Shown here in pieces: positions 8,853-18,485 of a stretch of 64,000 bases of DNA. The notes under the pieces are model-generated. The model saw nothing but the letters and a program-made list of their open reading frames with translations. It ran no database searches and was not told where the DNA came from. Every line of letters begins with the position of its first letter. Within the stretch, counting starts at the first letter, position 1. The stretch covers positions 2,776,001 through 2,840,000 of the forward strand of contig NZ_CP166679.1 in assembly GCF_041320605.1 (NCBI RefSeq), in the 5' to 3' direction. The position numbers and the translations under genes were made by a program. The stretch is from Arenibacter antarcticus (GTDB lineage Bacteria; Bacteroidota; Bacteroidia; Flavobacteriales; Flavobacteriaceae).

Positions 8853-9485
8853 TTATAAATACTGCTGAAGTCGCAACCGTTTGTATTCTGGTATGGCTAG
8901 ATTATTTATTGCCTTCAATAACAGAATTGGATCCTTATGCTTGGAAAGGATAATAGTGAAGCATTCCTTTACTGTTAAGGTATTTTTGGATTGCTGAACA
9001 AGTTCAATGGTATCGCCTTGTGTAACACGGCCTTTCTCCAAAACTCTAACGTAGGTGCCAGGCTGACCGTAGGTTATATACATATTAATGATATTAGGAT
9101 CATTAAACCGTATTCCCAATTTATAACAAGGTTCCCTTGGAGTGGAAATTTGCACCAAGGCGGAACCAATACGATAAATATCCCCGATTCTGGTGGTGGA
9201 ATCCTCCATTCCTTGAGTTGTCAGGTTTTCCCCGAACATGCCCCAATCCCAGCTTAGACTTGGATAGATCGACTTCCAATACGGGTAGTGTTCAGAAGCA
9301 AATAAAAAACAGGCCTTATGGATCCCTCCATGATGTTTCCGATCCACTACAATGTCGTTTTCTACATCAGTTTCTCCTAGGAACAACGATTGTTGGGAGG
9401 GGTATTTATAGATTCCGGTCTGTTCCTCTTTTCCGTTCCATAGAAAAGTAGTTGCGGCACCTGTATTGGTAGCGATGACTTTCAT
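8853..9485 (-). CDS. MOSC domain protein
   Basis: The 210-residue protein matches the MOSC (molybdenum cofactor sulfurase C-terminal) superfamily of the YiiM type. It has a beta-strand-rich core, the VVDRKHHGGIHKACF segment and the conserved Cys in STPREPCYKLGIRF. MOSC proteins handle sulfur or reduce N-hydroxylated compounds with a molybdenum cofactor; which applies here is unknown. The ATG 20 codons inside the longest frame is chosen (MKVIATNTGAATTFLWNG), as it fits family N-termini and avoids overlap with the DoxX gene upstream. The two genes are 46 bp apart and probably co-transcribed. Confidence 0.88.
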   Translation of the reverse strand: MKVIATNTGAATTFLWNGKEEQTGIYKYPSQQSLFLGETDVENDIVVDRKHHGGIHKACFLFASEHYPYWKSIYPSLSWDWGMFGENLTTQGMEDSTTRIGDIYRIGSALVQISTPREPCYKLGIRFNDPNIINMYITYGQPGTYVRVLEKGRVTQGDTIELVQQSKNTLTVKECFTIILSKHKDPILLLKAINNLAIPEYKRLRLQQYL

Positions 9486-9531
9486 TTTAAAAATCTTATT
9501 ATTTCCATGGGTATGCTGTTGTCTTTCAATT

Positions 9532-9894
9532 TTAAATATTTCCAAGGTAATAATAGGCCCAATAAATCAACGCTAATTGTAATGGAATCCGAAGAATCAG
9601 TATCCACCTGGGAATTCCCGCCGCTTCTTTTTTGCCTTTAAGCATATAAAAATGTACCAAGAGAAATACGGTCAACATAGCCATAATGCCATAGATGGAA
9701 ATATCTTTTGTAGCCCCGAAACACAAACCCACTCCCAAAAGTATTTCTGTAAGCCCACTTAATGCAACCAAGAGTTTAGGATGTGGCAGATACCTAGGCA
9801 TTATGCGAAGGTATACATTGGGTTGTATAAAGTGCATGGTTCCAGCAACTAGGTAGAGGATTGCCATGAGGTAAAGATGCCAAGGATAGGTCAT
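9532..9894 (-). CDS. DoxX-like four-helix membrane protein
   Basis: The 120-residue protein has four transmembrane helices and the layout of the DoxX/DoxD-like family: YLVAGTMHFIQP in helix 1, MPRYLPHPKLLVALSGLTEILLG across helix 2. These small inner-membrane proteins are linked to redox or thiol stress in some bacteria, but most have no defined role. It is upstream of the MOSC gene on the same strand and probably shares its transcript. Confidence 0.85.
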   Translation of the reverse strand: MTYPWHLYLMAILYLVAGTMHFIQPNVYLRIMPRYLPHPKLLVALSGLTEILLGVGLCFGATKDISIYGIMAMLTVFLLVHFYMLKGKKEAAGIPRWILILRIPLQLALIYWAYYYLGNI

Positions 9895-9965
9895 TCTATT
9901 TTTTATTGCTGTTAATAGTTACTGCTATGCCGTACAAGATACGGGGAAATTATTTTTCTTGAAGC

Positions 9966-10000
9966 AAAAAAAAAAGCCGTATCATTTTTTCTGATACGGC
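9966..10000 (-). terminator. Rho-independent terminator of htpG
   Basis: Read on the minus strand, a perfect 9-bp stem (GCCGTATCA / TGATACGGC) with a 7-nt loop is followed by ten T residues. It lies about 40 bp after the htpG stop codon and before the DoxX gene. Confidence 0.92.
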
Positions 10001-10038
10001 CTCCTATCATAAAATACTCAATACTTTGTACTCAGTCC

Positions 10039-11928
10039 TTATTTTACCATTTCATAGCTACGCTTAATAAAATTGGTAAGTTCTTCACCTTTTAATAGTC
10101 CCTTGGACAACCGGGCTAAATCTAAAGATTGATTTATAAGTCGCTCTTTCTTCTTAGCAGTCTTTGTGTTAAGGATTTCGGAAACTAACTCGTGGTTAGT
10201 ATTCACTACCAGATTGTACATTTCTGGCATATTTCCCATCCCGAACATTCCACCACCACCACCAGTTTGTTGCATCTCTTTCATTCGTCGCAAAAACTCT
10301 GGCTCGGTGATTATAAATGGTGAGGCACTGCTATCCATGGCTTCCATTTGAATGGTATAGCCTTTATTGTTAATAGTTTTTTCGATATCAGTTTTTAAGG
10401 CCTCTTTTTCCTCATCCGAAAGTTTTGAAATCTGGGTATCCTCTTTCTTGATCAGGTTATCCAAATGATCGGCATCTACCCTTGCAAAGGAAATTTTCTC
10501 CTTGGAGGTTTCCAATTTTTGCATCAGGTGCGATATTATTGGAGAATCCAACAATAGTACTTCATACCCTTTTGCCTTAGCAGCTTCTATATAACTGTGT
10601 TGCTCCTCTTTATTAGAGGTGTAAAGAAGTACCAATTTATCGTCCTTATCGGTTTGATTCGCTTTTACTTTTTCCTGAAGTTCTTCAAAGGTGTAATAGG
10701 CCCCATCTACTGTAGGGTACAGCGCAAATTTATCTGCCTTTTCAAAAAACTTGTCTTCGGAAAGCATTCCGTATTCGATAACGATTTTTATATCGTTCCA
10801 TTTGGCCTCAAAATCTTCCCTATTATTTTTAAATAATGATGTTAATTTATCGGCAACCTTACGGGTAATATAGGTCGATATCTTTTTTACCGCCCCATCT
10901 GCCTGAAGATAGGATCTTGAAACATTTAATGGGATGTCCGGAGAATCTATCACCCCTCGAAGCATGGTAAGAAATTCTGGAACGATTCCCTCTACATTAT
11001 CGGTGACAAAAACCTGATTTTGATATAACTGTATCCTGTCCTTTTGAGAACTTATGTCATTGGTCAATTTTGGGAAATACAAAATCCCTGTCAAATTAAA
11101 AGGATAGTCAACGTTTAGGTGAATGTGGAATAAGGGCTCCTCAAACTGCATCGGATATAATTCCCTATAAAATCCTTTATAATCCTCTTCCTTAAGTTCT
11201 GTAGGCTGCTTGGTCCAAGCAGGATTGGGATTGTTTATAATGTTATCTACCTCCTGTGTAGGTGCGGGATCTTCTTCCTTGGCACCTTCTGGTTTTGGTA
11301 GGGTTTCTGTTTTTGTCCCAAACTTAATGGGAATAGGCATAAACTTGTTGTATTTACTTAGCAACCCACCAATCTTGCTTTCTTCCAAAAATTCGGTAGA
11401 ATCTTCCGCAACATGAAGGATGATCTCTGTTCCCCTTGTTTCTTTTTCACCTTCTACCAAGGTAAAGTTTGGCGATCCATCACAAGTCCAATGGGCAGCA
11501 GGTGCATCGGTATAACTCTTACTGATGATCTCTACTTTTTCGGCTACCATGAAAGCGGAATAGAATCCTAGTCCAAAATGACCGATAATACCGGAATCTT
11601 TTGCGGCATCTTTGTATTTGTCCAAGAATTCCTCGGCCCCTGAAAAAGCAATTTCGTTAATATACTTTTGAACTTCTTCCTGGGTCATCCCCACACCTTG
11701 ATCTATAATGTGGATTTTTTTTCCTTCCTTATCGATCTTGATCTCAATAAATGGATTCTGAAATTCAACCTTGGCTTCTCCAATAGAAGTTAGGTGTTTC
11801 AGTTTTAGCGTTGCATCTGTTGCATTTGAAACCAGCTCCCTAAGGAAAATTTCATGGTCGCTGTATAAGAATTTTTTTATGAGCGGAAATATGTTCTCTA
11901 CGGAAACATTAATCTTGCCTGTGGCCAT
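10039..11928 (-). CDS. htpG: Chaperone HtpG (Hsp90 family)
   Basis: The 629-residue protein is a bacterial Hsp90: an ATP-dependent dimeric cytosolic chaperone. The N-terminal GHKL ATPase domain shows ELVSNATDATLK (catalytic Glu and Mg-binding Asn), IIDQGVGMT and GHFGLGFYSAFMVA. The middle domain has the catalytic-loop Arg in NVSRSYLQ. The C-terminal dimerisation domain follows, without the eukaryotic MEEVD tail. A Gly/Met-rich loop (TGGGGGMFGMGNMPEM) near residue 560 is a recognisable feature of Bacteroidetes HtpG. A strong terminator follows. A direct repeat TGACA-N3-TGACA about 65 bp upstream may be part of heat-shock control, but this is inference. Confidence 0.97.
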   Translation of the reverse strand: MATGKINVSVENIFPLIKKFLYSDHEIFLRELVSNATDATLKLKHLTSIGEAKVEFQNPFIEIKIDKEGKKIHIIDQGVGMTQEEVQKYINEIAFSGAEEFLDKYKDAAKDSGIIGHFGLGFYSAFMVAEKVEIISKSYTDAPAAHWTCDGSPNFTLVEGEKETRGTEIILHVAEDSTEFLEESKIGGLLSKYNKFMPIPIKFGTKTETLPKPEGAKEEDPAPTQEVDNIINNPNPAWTKQPTELKEEDYKGFYRELYPMQFEEPLFHIHLNVDYPFNLTGILYFPKLTNDISSQKDRIQLYQNQVFVTDNVEGIVPEFLTMLRGVIDSPDIPLNVSRSYLQADGAVKKISTYITRKVADKLTSLFKNNREDFEAKWNDIKIVIEYGMLSEDKFFEKADKFALYPTVDGAYYTFEELQEKVKANQTDKDDKLVLLYTSNKEEQHSYIEAAKAKGYEVLLLDSPIISHLMQKLETSKEKISFARVDADHLDNLIKKEDTQISKLSDEEKEALKTDIEKTINNKGYTIQMEAMDSSASPFIITEPEFLRRMKEMQQTGGGGGMFGMGNMPEMYNLVVNTNHELVSEILNTKTAKKKERLINQSLDLARLSKGLLKGEELTNFIKRSYEMVK

Positions 11929-11992
11929 ACTTCTATAATTTTTATGTTTTACGGGATGTTAAGGTCAAAAAAAGTACCAGAAGCGATAAAGG

Positions 11993-12005
11993 TGACAAAC
12001 TGACA
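11993..12005. promoter_or_regulatory. Candidate regulatory repeat upstream of htpG
   Basis: The plus strand reads TGACAAACTGACA, a direct repeat of TGACA with a 3-nt spacer; on the htpG strand it reads TGTCAGTTTGTCA. It lies in the 267-bp divergent region between htpG and the FabH-like gene. A role in stress control of htpG is only inferred from its position. Confidence 0.3.
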
Positions 12006-12195
12006 CTCACTTTGTGAACATGTTTCAATCCTGTGTCATTTATGCATGTCCTTGCGTAATATTTGGCCTCGAGGTTATAAATATGTTGCTCAGATATTTT
12101 TTTGATTATCTTAGGCAATCTTAAAATATTTCCCATACTTTAGATTTTATAATCAAAAGGAGCGCATAAGCTCAAACCATTAAATACACCTAAAA

Positions 12196-13206
12196 ATGTT
12201 CAACTCAAAAATAATAGGTCTTGGCTTTTATGTGCCAGATAATGTGGTTACCAATGACGATTTGTCTAAAGTGATGGATACCAATGATGAATGGATCCAA
12301 GAACGTACAGGAATTAAGGAAAGAAGGCATGTTATTAAAGGTGATGGGGATACCACCACAACTATGGGGGTTAAAGCCGCTAAAATTGCCATTGAACGTG
12401 CCGGCCTAGATAAGGATGATATCGATTTTATTGTGTTCGCTACCTTAAGTCCCGACTATTATTTTCCTGGGCCTGGGGTTTTGGTGCAACGCGATCTAGG
12501 GATTAAAACAGTAGGGGCACTGGATGTAAGAAATCAGTGTTCAGGTTTTGTTTATGCCTTGTCTGTAGCGGATCAGTACATAAAAAGTGGTATGTATAAA
12601 AATGTATTGGTCATTGGATCCGAACTACATTCCCATGGCCTAGATATGACTACTAGGGGGAGGGGAGTTTCCGTAATTTTTGGAGATGGTGCCGGAGCAG
12701 CGGTATTAACTAGGGAGAAGGATTCTAAGAAAGGGATACTATCCACACATTTGCATTCCGAAGGGCAGCATGCCGAAGAATTGTCATTAATTGCGCCTGG
12801 AATGGGAAAACGTTGGGTAAATGATATTTTGGAGGATAACGACCCTAATGATGAATCTTATTTCCCCTATATGAATGGTCAGTTTGTCTTTAAAAATGCA
12901 GTGGTCCGTTTTAGCGAAGTTATTGTGGAAGGCTTAAAGGCGAATAATTTGGAAGCCAAGGATATCGATATGTTGGTCCCGCATCAAGCCAATTTAAGAA
13001 TTTCGCAGTTCGTTCAAAAGAAATTTGGATTGCAAGATGATCAGGTATTCAATAATATTATGAAATATGGGAATACCACCGCGGCTTCTATTCCTATCGC
13101 ATTGACAGAAGCTTGGGAGCAAGGAAGGGTAAAGTCTGGAGATTTGGTGGTGCTAGCCGCCTTTGGTAGTGGCTTTACCTGGGGAAGTGTCGTTATAAGG
13201 TGGTAG
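12196..13206 (+). CDS. 3-oxoacyl-ACP synthase III family (FabH-like) ketosynthase
   Basis: The 336-residue thiolase-fold enzyme keeps the FabH catalytic triad: Cys about residue 115 in RNQCSGFVYA, His about 262 in VPHQANLRIS and Asn about 292 in YGNTTAASIP. The C-terminal FGSGFTWGSVVIRW is also typical. FabH enzymes condense an acyl-CoA with malonyl-ACP. This one has an insertion around residues 190-230 (the APGMGKRWVND segment), which points to a FabH-related subgroup that may serve an alternative acyl substrate rather than the housekeeping initiator. It is monocistronic, divergent from htpG, with its own terminator. Confidence 0.87.
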   Translation: MFNSKIIGLGFYVPDNVVTNDDLSKVMDTNDEWIQERTGIKERRHVIKGDGDTTTTMGVKAAKIAIERAGLDKDDIDFIVFATLSPDYYFPGPGVLVQRDLGIKTVGALDVRNQCSGFVYALSVADQYIKSGMYKNVLVIGSELHSHGLDMTTRGRGVSVIFGDGAGAAVLTREKDSKKGILSTHLHSEGQHAEELSLIAPGMGKRWVNDILEDNDPNDESYFPYMNGQFVFKNAVVRFSEVIVEGLKANNLEAKDIDMLVPHQANLRISQFVQKKFGLQDDQVFNNIMKYGNTTAASIPIALTEAWEQGRVKSGDLVVLAAFGSGFTWGSVVIRW

Positions 13207-13236
13207 CTTAATAAGAATAATGTAAATAACAAAATC

Positions 13237-13268
13237 GAAACCCGAAACAGATGTTCCGGGTTTCTTTC
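13237..13268 (+). terminator. Probable terminator of the FabH-like gene
   Basis: An 8-bp perfect stem (GAAACCCG / CGGGTTTC) with a 12-nt loop begins 30 bp after the stop codon. The following TTTC run is short, so termination strength is uncertain. Confidence 0.6.
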
Positions 13269-13468
13269 ATTGATAAACTATACTAAACACTAACCATTAA
13301 CTATAAAAATATAGCCCTATCAATGACTGAAATTATTATTCCTACTTAAAGGACGTATTTTTTCGGCTTTTTATTATGCTGTTTAACATTGTTTAACACG
13401 CCTTTTAACATAACAAATCGGACTCTCAAAGGGTAGATTATTCCAAATCAGCAGTCATTCTTTGTTGA

Positions 13469-13609
13469 TACCCGATATCTGTTAATTTCCCTAGATTTAA
13501 CTTCGATGGAAATTTGCCTTCTGGTATTTATTATAGGGCAAAGGTTGGTGGTACTACGGCCTCTTCCAATAGTATTTTAACAGCTATTTTTAGGTCCTCC
13601 AAAAATTAG
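13469..13609 (+). pseudogene. Possible remnant of a T9SS C-terminal sorting domain
   Basis: A 46-codon open stretch without a start codon ends at a TAG and contains FDGNLPSGIYYRAKVGG, followed by TTASSNSIL. The LPSGIYY-x-KV pattern resembles the last strands of the type A C-terminal signal that sends proteins through the type IX secretion system. An in-frame TGA lies just upstream and no larger gene is visible, so this would be a decayed 3' end. The match is short and could be chance. It lies in a 418-bp gap otherwise without genes. Confidence 0.28.
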
Positions 13610-13624
13610 GCAATTACGTCAGTT

Positions 13625-15085
13625 TTATCTTTTTTTTCTGATAAACCAAAGTCCTACAAAAGTAATTAAACCGTTTATTGGGAGTAGTTCATACCCTACC
13701 TGATAGCCTCCTAAAGATTCTGATGGGATATTGGCGATCATTACAATTAATACGACGGAAACCACCGCAACTAATGCTGCGTATTTGTCCTTAATTTGAT
13801 ATTTAGTAAGGATTCCAAAACTGAAAAGGCCTAGTAGCGGCCCGTAGGTATAGGTGGCTACTGTTAGGAGTCCGTCTATTACGTTTTTGTCCAGTATGTG
13901 TTTAAAGATTATGATTACAATAATGAGTAGGATACTCATTCCTATATGTGTTCTTTTACGGATGGACTTTTGTTTGGCTTCCGGTTGTTTTTCAATATTT
14001 AAGAAATCTACACAGAAAGAGGTGGTAAGTGCTGTAAGTGCGCTATCCGCGCTACTATAGGCCGCTGCGATTAGCCCAAGCATAAAGGTGATGGCCACCG
14101 TAATTCCAAGACCGCTGTTAATGGCAATTTCAGGGAACAAAAGGTCTGGCTTGGCAACCCCATCCATCATGGGAATGCTAATATTAAACTTATTGGCATA
14201 AATAAATAATAGTGCCCCCAATAAAAGAAAGGCAAAGTTGACCACTATAAGTACCAAACTAAAGGAGACCACATTCTTTTGAGCATCCTTTAGATTTTTA
14301 CAGGTGAGATTTTTTTGCATCATATCCTGATCTAGACCAGTCATACATATGGCAATGAACATCCCCCCGATAAAGGATTTTACAAAGTGGACCTTATTAA
14401 AGAAATCATCGGTAAAGAAAATAGTGCTATACCTTTTTAATTCTTCAGAGACCAAGAATTCTTTAAAGCTCCACCCCAATTCTTGATTGATATGGTATAT
14501 GGACAATCCAACGGCAACCAGCATAAACAGGGTCTGTAGCGTATCGGTCCAAACGATGGTCTTTATTCCACCTTTAAAGGTATATATCCATATTAAAAGG
14601 ATAGAGAGGGTAACGGTGACCTCAAAGGGAACGTTCCAAGCATCAAAAACAAACTGTTGCAAGACTATGGCTACCAAGAATAGCCTGAAGGAGGCACCCA
14701 ATACTCTGGATATAAAGAAGAAAAAAGCTCCCGTTTTATAACTGACTACCCCAAACCTACTCTCCAGATATTCGTAGATGGAGGTGACGTTTAATCTGTA
14801 ATATATGGGCAGCAATACATATGCAATGACCATATACCCAGCGAGATACCCGAAAACCACTTGCATATAGCTGAAATCCGAGCCTTCTACCCACCCTGGG
14901 ACGGAAATAAAAGTGACGCCGGACAAAGATGCGCCTACCATTCCAAAGGCAACCAGATACCAGGGCGATTGTTTCCCCGCCTTAAAGAAATCTGCATTGG
15001 AGTCATTTTTTCCAGTGAAATAGGAAATGGATAATAGCATTAGGAAATAGCATCCTATCAATGCTAAAATAAGGGTAGGGGTCAT
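13625..15085 (-). CDS. Sodium:solute symporter (SSS family)
   Basis: The 486-residue protein has about 13 transmembrane helices and the LeuT-type fold of the SSS family. The signature stretch with [15 protein letters not shown] near the start of helix 2 and [21 protein letters not shown] in helix 8 includes the Ser/Thr residues that hold Na+. It imports a solute with sodium; the subgroup looks closest to the sialic acid/glucose-like symporters of Bacteroidetes, but the substrate is not readable. No catabolic genes adjoin it. It faces away from recR, with 149 bp between the two starts. Confidence 0.9.
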   Translation of the reverse strand: MTPTLILALIGCYFLMLLSISYFTGKNDSNADFFKAGKQSPWYLVAFGMVGASLSGVTFISVPGWVEGSDFSYMQVVFGYLAGYMVIAYVLLPIYYRLNVTSIYEYLESRFGVVSYKTGAFFFFISRVLGASFRLFLVAIVLQQFVFDAWNVPFEVTVTLSILLIWIYTFKGGIKTIVWTDTLQTLFMLVAVGLSIYHINQELGWSFKEFLVSEELKRYSTIFFTDDFFNKVHFVKSFIGGMFIAICMTGLDQDMMQKNLTCKNLKDAQKNVVSFSLVLIVVNFAFLLLGALLFIYANKFNISIPMMDGVAKPDLLFPEIAINSGLGITVAITFMLGLIAAAYSSADSALTALTTSFCVDFLNIEKQPEAKQKSIRKRTHIGMSILLIIVIIIFKHILDKNVIDGLLTVATYTYGPLLGLFSFGILTKYQIKDKYAALVAVVSVVLIVMIANIPSESLGGYQVGYELLPINGLITFVGLWFIRKKR

Positions 15086-15221
15086 ATTTATTTATTAAGC
15101 CGGCAAAGTACAAAAAACTAATAAATAATTACGGTTGTAACTAGGGCTGTAATTCTATTTTCCTTAGCTGGTAATATTATTTCTTTTCCTAGGATCATCG
15201 GTATTAAATACTTTAAAATTG

Positions 15222-15229
15222 TAATTTTG
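15222..15229 (+). promoter_or_regulatory. -7 box of recR promoter
   Basis: TAATTTTG fits the Bacteroidetes -7 consensus TAnnTTTG and ends only 5 nt before the recR ATG. If used, the transcript would have almost no leader. No clear TTG -33 element is seen at the expected distance. Confidence 0.5.
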
Positions 15230-15234
15230 TATTT

Positions 15235-15852
15235 ATGGAATTCTCTTCTAAACTATTGGAAAATGCGGTCTATGAGATGTCTCAATTACCAGGTATTGGT
15301 AAGCGAACTGCATTGAGGTTGGTGCTACACCTATTAAAACAGCCAAATGAACAGACCACTAGATTGAGCAGTTCCTTGGTGAATTTAAAAACCAATATAA
15401 AGTTTTGTAAAAACTGTCATAACATTTCCGATGTGGCGCTCTGTGAGATTTGTGCGAACCCCAAAAGAGATCAGGCTATAGTATGCGTAGTAGAAGATAT
15501 TCGCGATGTTATGGCCATAGAGAATACCGACCAGTTTAAGGGACTCTACCATGTGCTGGGCGGAAAAATATCACCGATGGAAGGTGTAGGGCCACAAGAT
15601 TTGACAATAGCTTCTTTGGTAGCAAAAGTTAAACAAGGAGAAATAAAAGAGCTTATTTTCGCGTTAAGCTCTACTATGGAGGGAGATACCACTAACTTTT
15701 ATATCTTTAAGCAGTTGGTTGGAATGGAAATAAAAACATCTACTATTGCTAGGGGAATTGCCATTGGGGACGAATTGGAGTATGCCGATGAGGTTACCTT
15801 GGGAAGAAGTATTTTAAATAGGATTCCATTTGAGAATTCCTTAAAAGCATAG
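15235..15852 (+). CDS. recR: Recombination mediator protein RecR
   Basis: The 205-residue protein has all RecR parts in order: a helix-hairpin-helix ([19 protein letters not shown]), a C4 zinc finger ([16 protein letters not shown]), and a Toprim domain ([14 protein letters not shown] ... [15 protein letters not shown]). A C-terminal Walker-B-like region also follows. RecR works with RecO and RecF to load RecA onto SSB-coated single-stranded DNA at gaps. Length is as usual for the family. It is followed 98 bp later by the E2 gene, which has its own -7 box at 15906-15913 (TATTTTTG), so the two need not be co-transcribed. Confidence 0.97.
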   Translation: MEFSSKLLENAVYEMSQLPGIGKRTALRLVLHLLKQPNEQTTRLSSSLVNLKTNIKFCKNCHNISDVALCEICANPKRDQAIVCVVEDIRDVMAIENTDQFKGLYHVLGGKISPMEGVGPQDLTIASLVAKVKQGEIKELIFALSSTMEGDTTNFYIFKQLVGMEIKTSTIARGIAIGDELEYADEVTLGRSILNRIPFENSLKA

Positions 15853-15950
15853 TTGAAATTCTAATAAGAAATAAATAAAGATCAATGATGTGGTCTTTTA
15901 TTTATTATTTTTGCAAAATATTAATCAATATAAGTCTATTAAATAGGGAT

Positions 15951-17321
15951 ATGTCAAAGTTTGAACTAAAATTACCGCAGATGGGGGAAAGCGTTGCGGA
16001 AGCTACCCTTACCTCATGGCTCAAGGAAGTTGGAGATACTATAGAGATGGATGAAGCCGTTTTTGAAATAGCCACTGATAAAGTAGATTCTGAAGTTCCA
16101 AGTGAGGTAGATGGTGTTTTGGTGGAGAAATTGTATGCCATAGACGATGTAATAAAAGTGGGGCAGACCGTAGCGATTATAGAGATTAATGGAAATGGTG
16201 CCCAAAGCTCAGAATCCGACATGTCGGAGGATGCTGCCGCTAGTCCTGACGTCAATATAAAAGCGGTGGAGAAAACCGTGGAGGAGGCAAAAGAGCATAC
16301 TTCCCCCGCAGTTATGGACTTTAATGGCTCCGATAAATTCTATTCCCCATTGGTGAAAAATATTGCCAAACAGGAGGGGATTAGCGTGGCCGAGCTAGAC
16401 GCTATAACGGGAACGGGAAGTGAAGGAAGAGTCACCAAAAATGACATATTGGAATACATTGCCAAAGGGAAGCCAAGTGGGGAGCATTCTTCTGTGGGGG
16501 TTACTGAGGCAACAGATAATGTTGTAGAGGAACGCATAAATGTTGCGCAAAAATTGGTTCCAACAAAGGTGCAGGAGGTTAAGTCCAATACGACCTTGAC
16601 TCAGCCGGATAACGGGGACGAACATATTCCTTTATCCAGGATGGGGAAGTTAATAGCCCATCATATGAATGCCAGTCTGGCTACTTCTGCCCACGTACAA
16701 AGCTTTGTAGAGGTGGATGTGACCAATGTAGTGAATTGGAGGAATAAGGTAAAAGAAAGCTTTGAGAAAAGGGAAGGGGAGAAACTAACGTTTACCCCAA
16801 TTTTTATGGAGGCAGTGGCCCTTGCTTTAAAGAAATACCCTATGGTCAATATCTCCTTGGAGGGAGAAACAATAATCAAGAAAAAAAATATAAATATTGG
16901 GATGGCAGCAGCTTTGCCTGATGGAAATTTAATTGTTCCAGTCATAAAAAATGCAGATCAATTAAATTTGGTAGGCATGGCAAAGGCGGTGAACGATTTG
17001 GCTAGAAGAGCTAGGACCAACGCCTTAAAACCCGATGAGGTAAAAGAGGGCACCTATACAGTAACCAATGTGGGGACTTTTGGAAGTGTTTTTGGAACAC
17101 CTATAATCAATCAACCACAAGTAGGGATCCTTGCCTTGGGAGCCATTAGAAAAATACCTGCTGTCGTTGAGACTAAAGAGGGCGATTTTATTGCCATTAG
17201 GAGCAAGATGTACCTGTCGCATAGTTATGATCATAGGGTCGTAAACGGTGCTTTGGGCGGAATGTTCGTAAAGGCGGTGGCTGACTATCTGGAAGCTTGG
17301 GACGTGAATCGAGAGGTTTAA
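15951..17321 (+). CDS. 2-oxoacid dehydrogenase E2 (lipoyl acyltransferase)
   Basis: The 456-residue protein has an N-terminal lipoyl domain (lipoylated Lys44 in ATDKVDSE), a peripheral subunit-binding domain around residues 125-160 (YSPLVKNIAKQEG ... GSEGRVTKNDIL), and a C-terminal catalytic domain. This is the core of a branched-chain-type or pyruvate/2-oxoglutarate-type complex; no E1 or E3 gene is nearby. The catalytic HxxxDG motif reads H428-R-V-V-N432-G, so the usual Asp is Asn (codon AAC). The start is the ATG 22 codons inside the longest frame, giving the normal N-terminus MSKFELKLPQMGES. The upstream TATTTTTG at 15906-15913 supports it. Confidence 0.93.
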   Translation: MSKFELKLPQMGESVAEATLTSWLKEVGDTIEMDEAVFEIATDKVDSEVPSEVDGVLVEKLYAIDDVIKVGQTVAIIEINGNGAQSSESDMSEDAAASPDVNIKAVEKTVEEAKEHTSPAVMDFNGSDKFYSPLVKNIAKQEGISVAELDAITGTGSEGRVTKNDILEYIAKGKPSGEHSSVGVTEATDNVVEERINVAQKLVPTKVQEVKSNTTLTQPDNGDEHIPLSRMGKLIAHHMNASLATSAHVQSFVEVDVTNVVNWRNKVKESFEKREGEKLTFTPIFMEAVALALKKYPMVNISLEGETIIKKKNINIGMAAALPDGNLIVPVIKNADQLNLVGMAKAVNDLARRARTNALKPDEVKEGTYTVTNVGTFGSVFGTPIINQPQVGILALGAIRKIPAVVETKEGDFIAIRSKMYLSHSYDHRVVNGALGGMFVKAVADYLEAWDVNREV

Positions 17322-17488
17322 TCCAAGTGACATTGGCATAGAAAAGTTGCTTATTCATATCTAATAATCAGTGTGGCGATAATTGGGTAGTTAGGAAACT
17401 AGTGTTTCAGCGCCTTAATGGGCTATTGAGGAATGTTATACCCCATAATTCATCAAACTGCATTTTAGACCGTACATTTGTAATAAAT

Positions 17489-17496
17489 TATATTTG
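17489..17496 (+). promoter_or_regulatory. -7 box of the DnaQ-like exonuclease gene
   Basis: TATATTTG is an exact match to TAnnTTTG and ends 17 nt before the ATG. No convincing -33 TTG is seen about 20 bp upstream. Confidence 0.5.
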
Positions 17497-17513
17497 CAAA
17501 AACAACTTTCAAC

Positions 17514-18290
17514 ATGCAATTAAAGCTTACAAGACCTATTTGTTTTTTTGACCTAGAAACTACTGGCACCAATGTAGCCAAGGACAGGATCGTAGAAATA
17601 GCCATTTTAAAAGTGTTTCCCAACGGGAACAAGGAGAGTAAAACATGGTTGGTAAATCCAGAAATGCACATTCCAGACGAAGTAGTGGCCATTCATGGCA
17701 TTACCAATGAAAAAGTAGCTCAAGAACCAACTTTTAAAGAACTTTCCAAAGAGATCTATAAAATGATTAAGGAATGCGATCTTGGTGGGTATAACTCCGA
17801 CCGTTTCGATATCCCACTTCTGGCCGAGGAATTGCTGAGGGCAGATATAGATTTTGATATGAAAAGTACGGTTTCCGTAGATGTGCAGACTATTTTCCAT
17901 AAAATGGAGAAACGTACCTTAGAAGCGGCGTATAAGTTTTATTGTGATAAGGACCTGAAGGATGCTCACAGTGCGGAAGCAGATACTTTGGCGACTTATG
18001 AAGTGCTTTTGTCACAATTGGACCGGTATTCCGAACTTGAGAATAATGTCAAGAAATTATCTGAATTTACCACAAGAAAGCAATCAGTCGATTTTGCTGG
18101 ATTCATTGTGTTAGACAAGGAAGGGGAAGAGGTTTTTTCTTTCGGAAAACACAAGGGCAAAAAAGTCCATGAAGTACTGGAGAAGGAGCCTGGATATTTT
18201 GGGTGGATCTTAAATGCCGATTTCCCATTGTATACTAAAAAAGTATTGACCCAAATTAAATTGAGCAAATTAAACAATAAGCTGGGCTAA
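17514..18290 (+). CDS. DnaQ-like 3'-5' exonuclease with C-terminal DUF3820-type module
   Basis: The 258-residue protein has an N-terminal DEDDh exonuclease domain: Asp and Glu in FFDLETTG, Asp in YNSDRFDIPLL, and His/Asp in DAHSAEADTLAT. A C-terminal segment (FSFGKHKGKKVHEVLEKEP, then GYFGWIL) matches the DUF3820 module also seen at the end of exodeoxyribonuclease X-like proteins. The family trims 3' DNA ends in proofreading or repair. Separate DNA polymerase III epsilon function cannot be ruled in or out. It is monocistronic; the region from the E2 stop to its promoter holds nothing recognised. Confidence 0.9.
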   Translation: MQLKLTRPICFFDLETTGTNVAKDRIVEIAILKVFPNGNKESKTWLVNPEMHIPDEVVAIHGITNEKVAQEPTFKELSKEIYKMIKECDLGGYNSDRFDIPLLAEELLRADIDFDMKSTVSVDVQTIFHKMEKRTLEAAYKFYCDKDLKDAHSAEADTLATYEVLLSQLDRYSELENNVKKLSEFTTRKQSVDFAGFIVLDKEGEEVFSFGKHKGKKVHEVLEKEPGYFGWILNADFPLYTKKVLTQIKLSKLNNKLG

Positions 18291-18485
18291 ATCATTAATG
18301 CCTTGGTGGTAGGTTAAACTTACTAGATCCATTGTCGATGCAGGGGATTATTGAAGCATGGGGGGAAACGATTTCAGATTTTAGAAGGAACTTCCAAACT
18401 AAATTTTCAGCTTTAATAGTGCAACTAAAATCATATTTTACTGGCTTTAACTTAACACTTAAACCTAAATCAACCTATAATAATT

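Noticed and set aside
11942..12136. 64-residue frame between htpG and the FabH-like gene
   Set aside because: It lies in the divergent promoter region, has no recognisable domain and would overlap the likely htpG control region.
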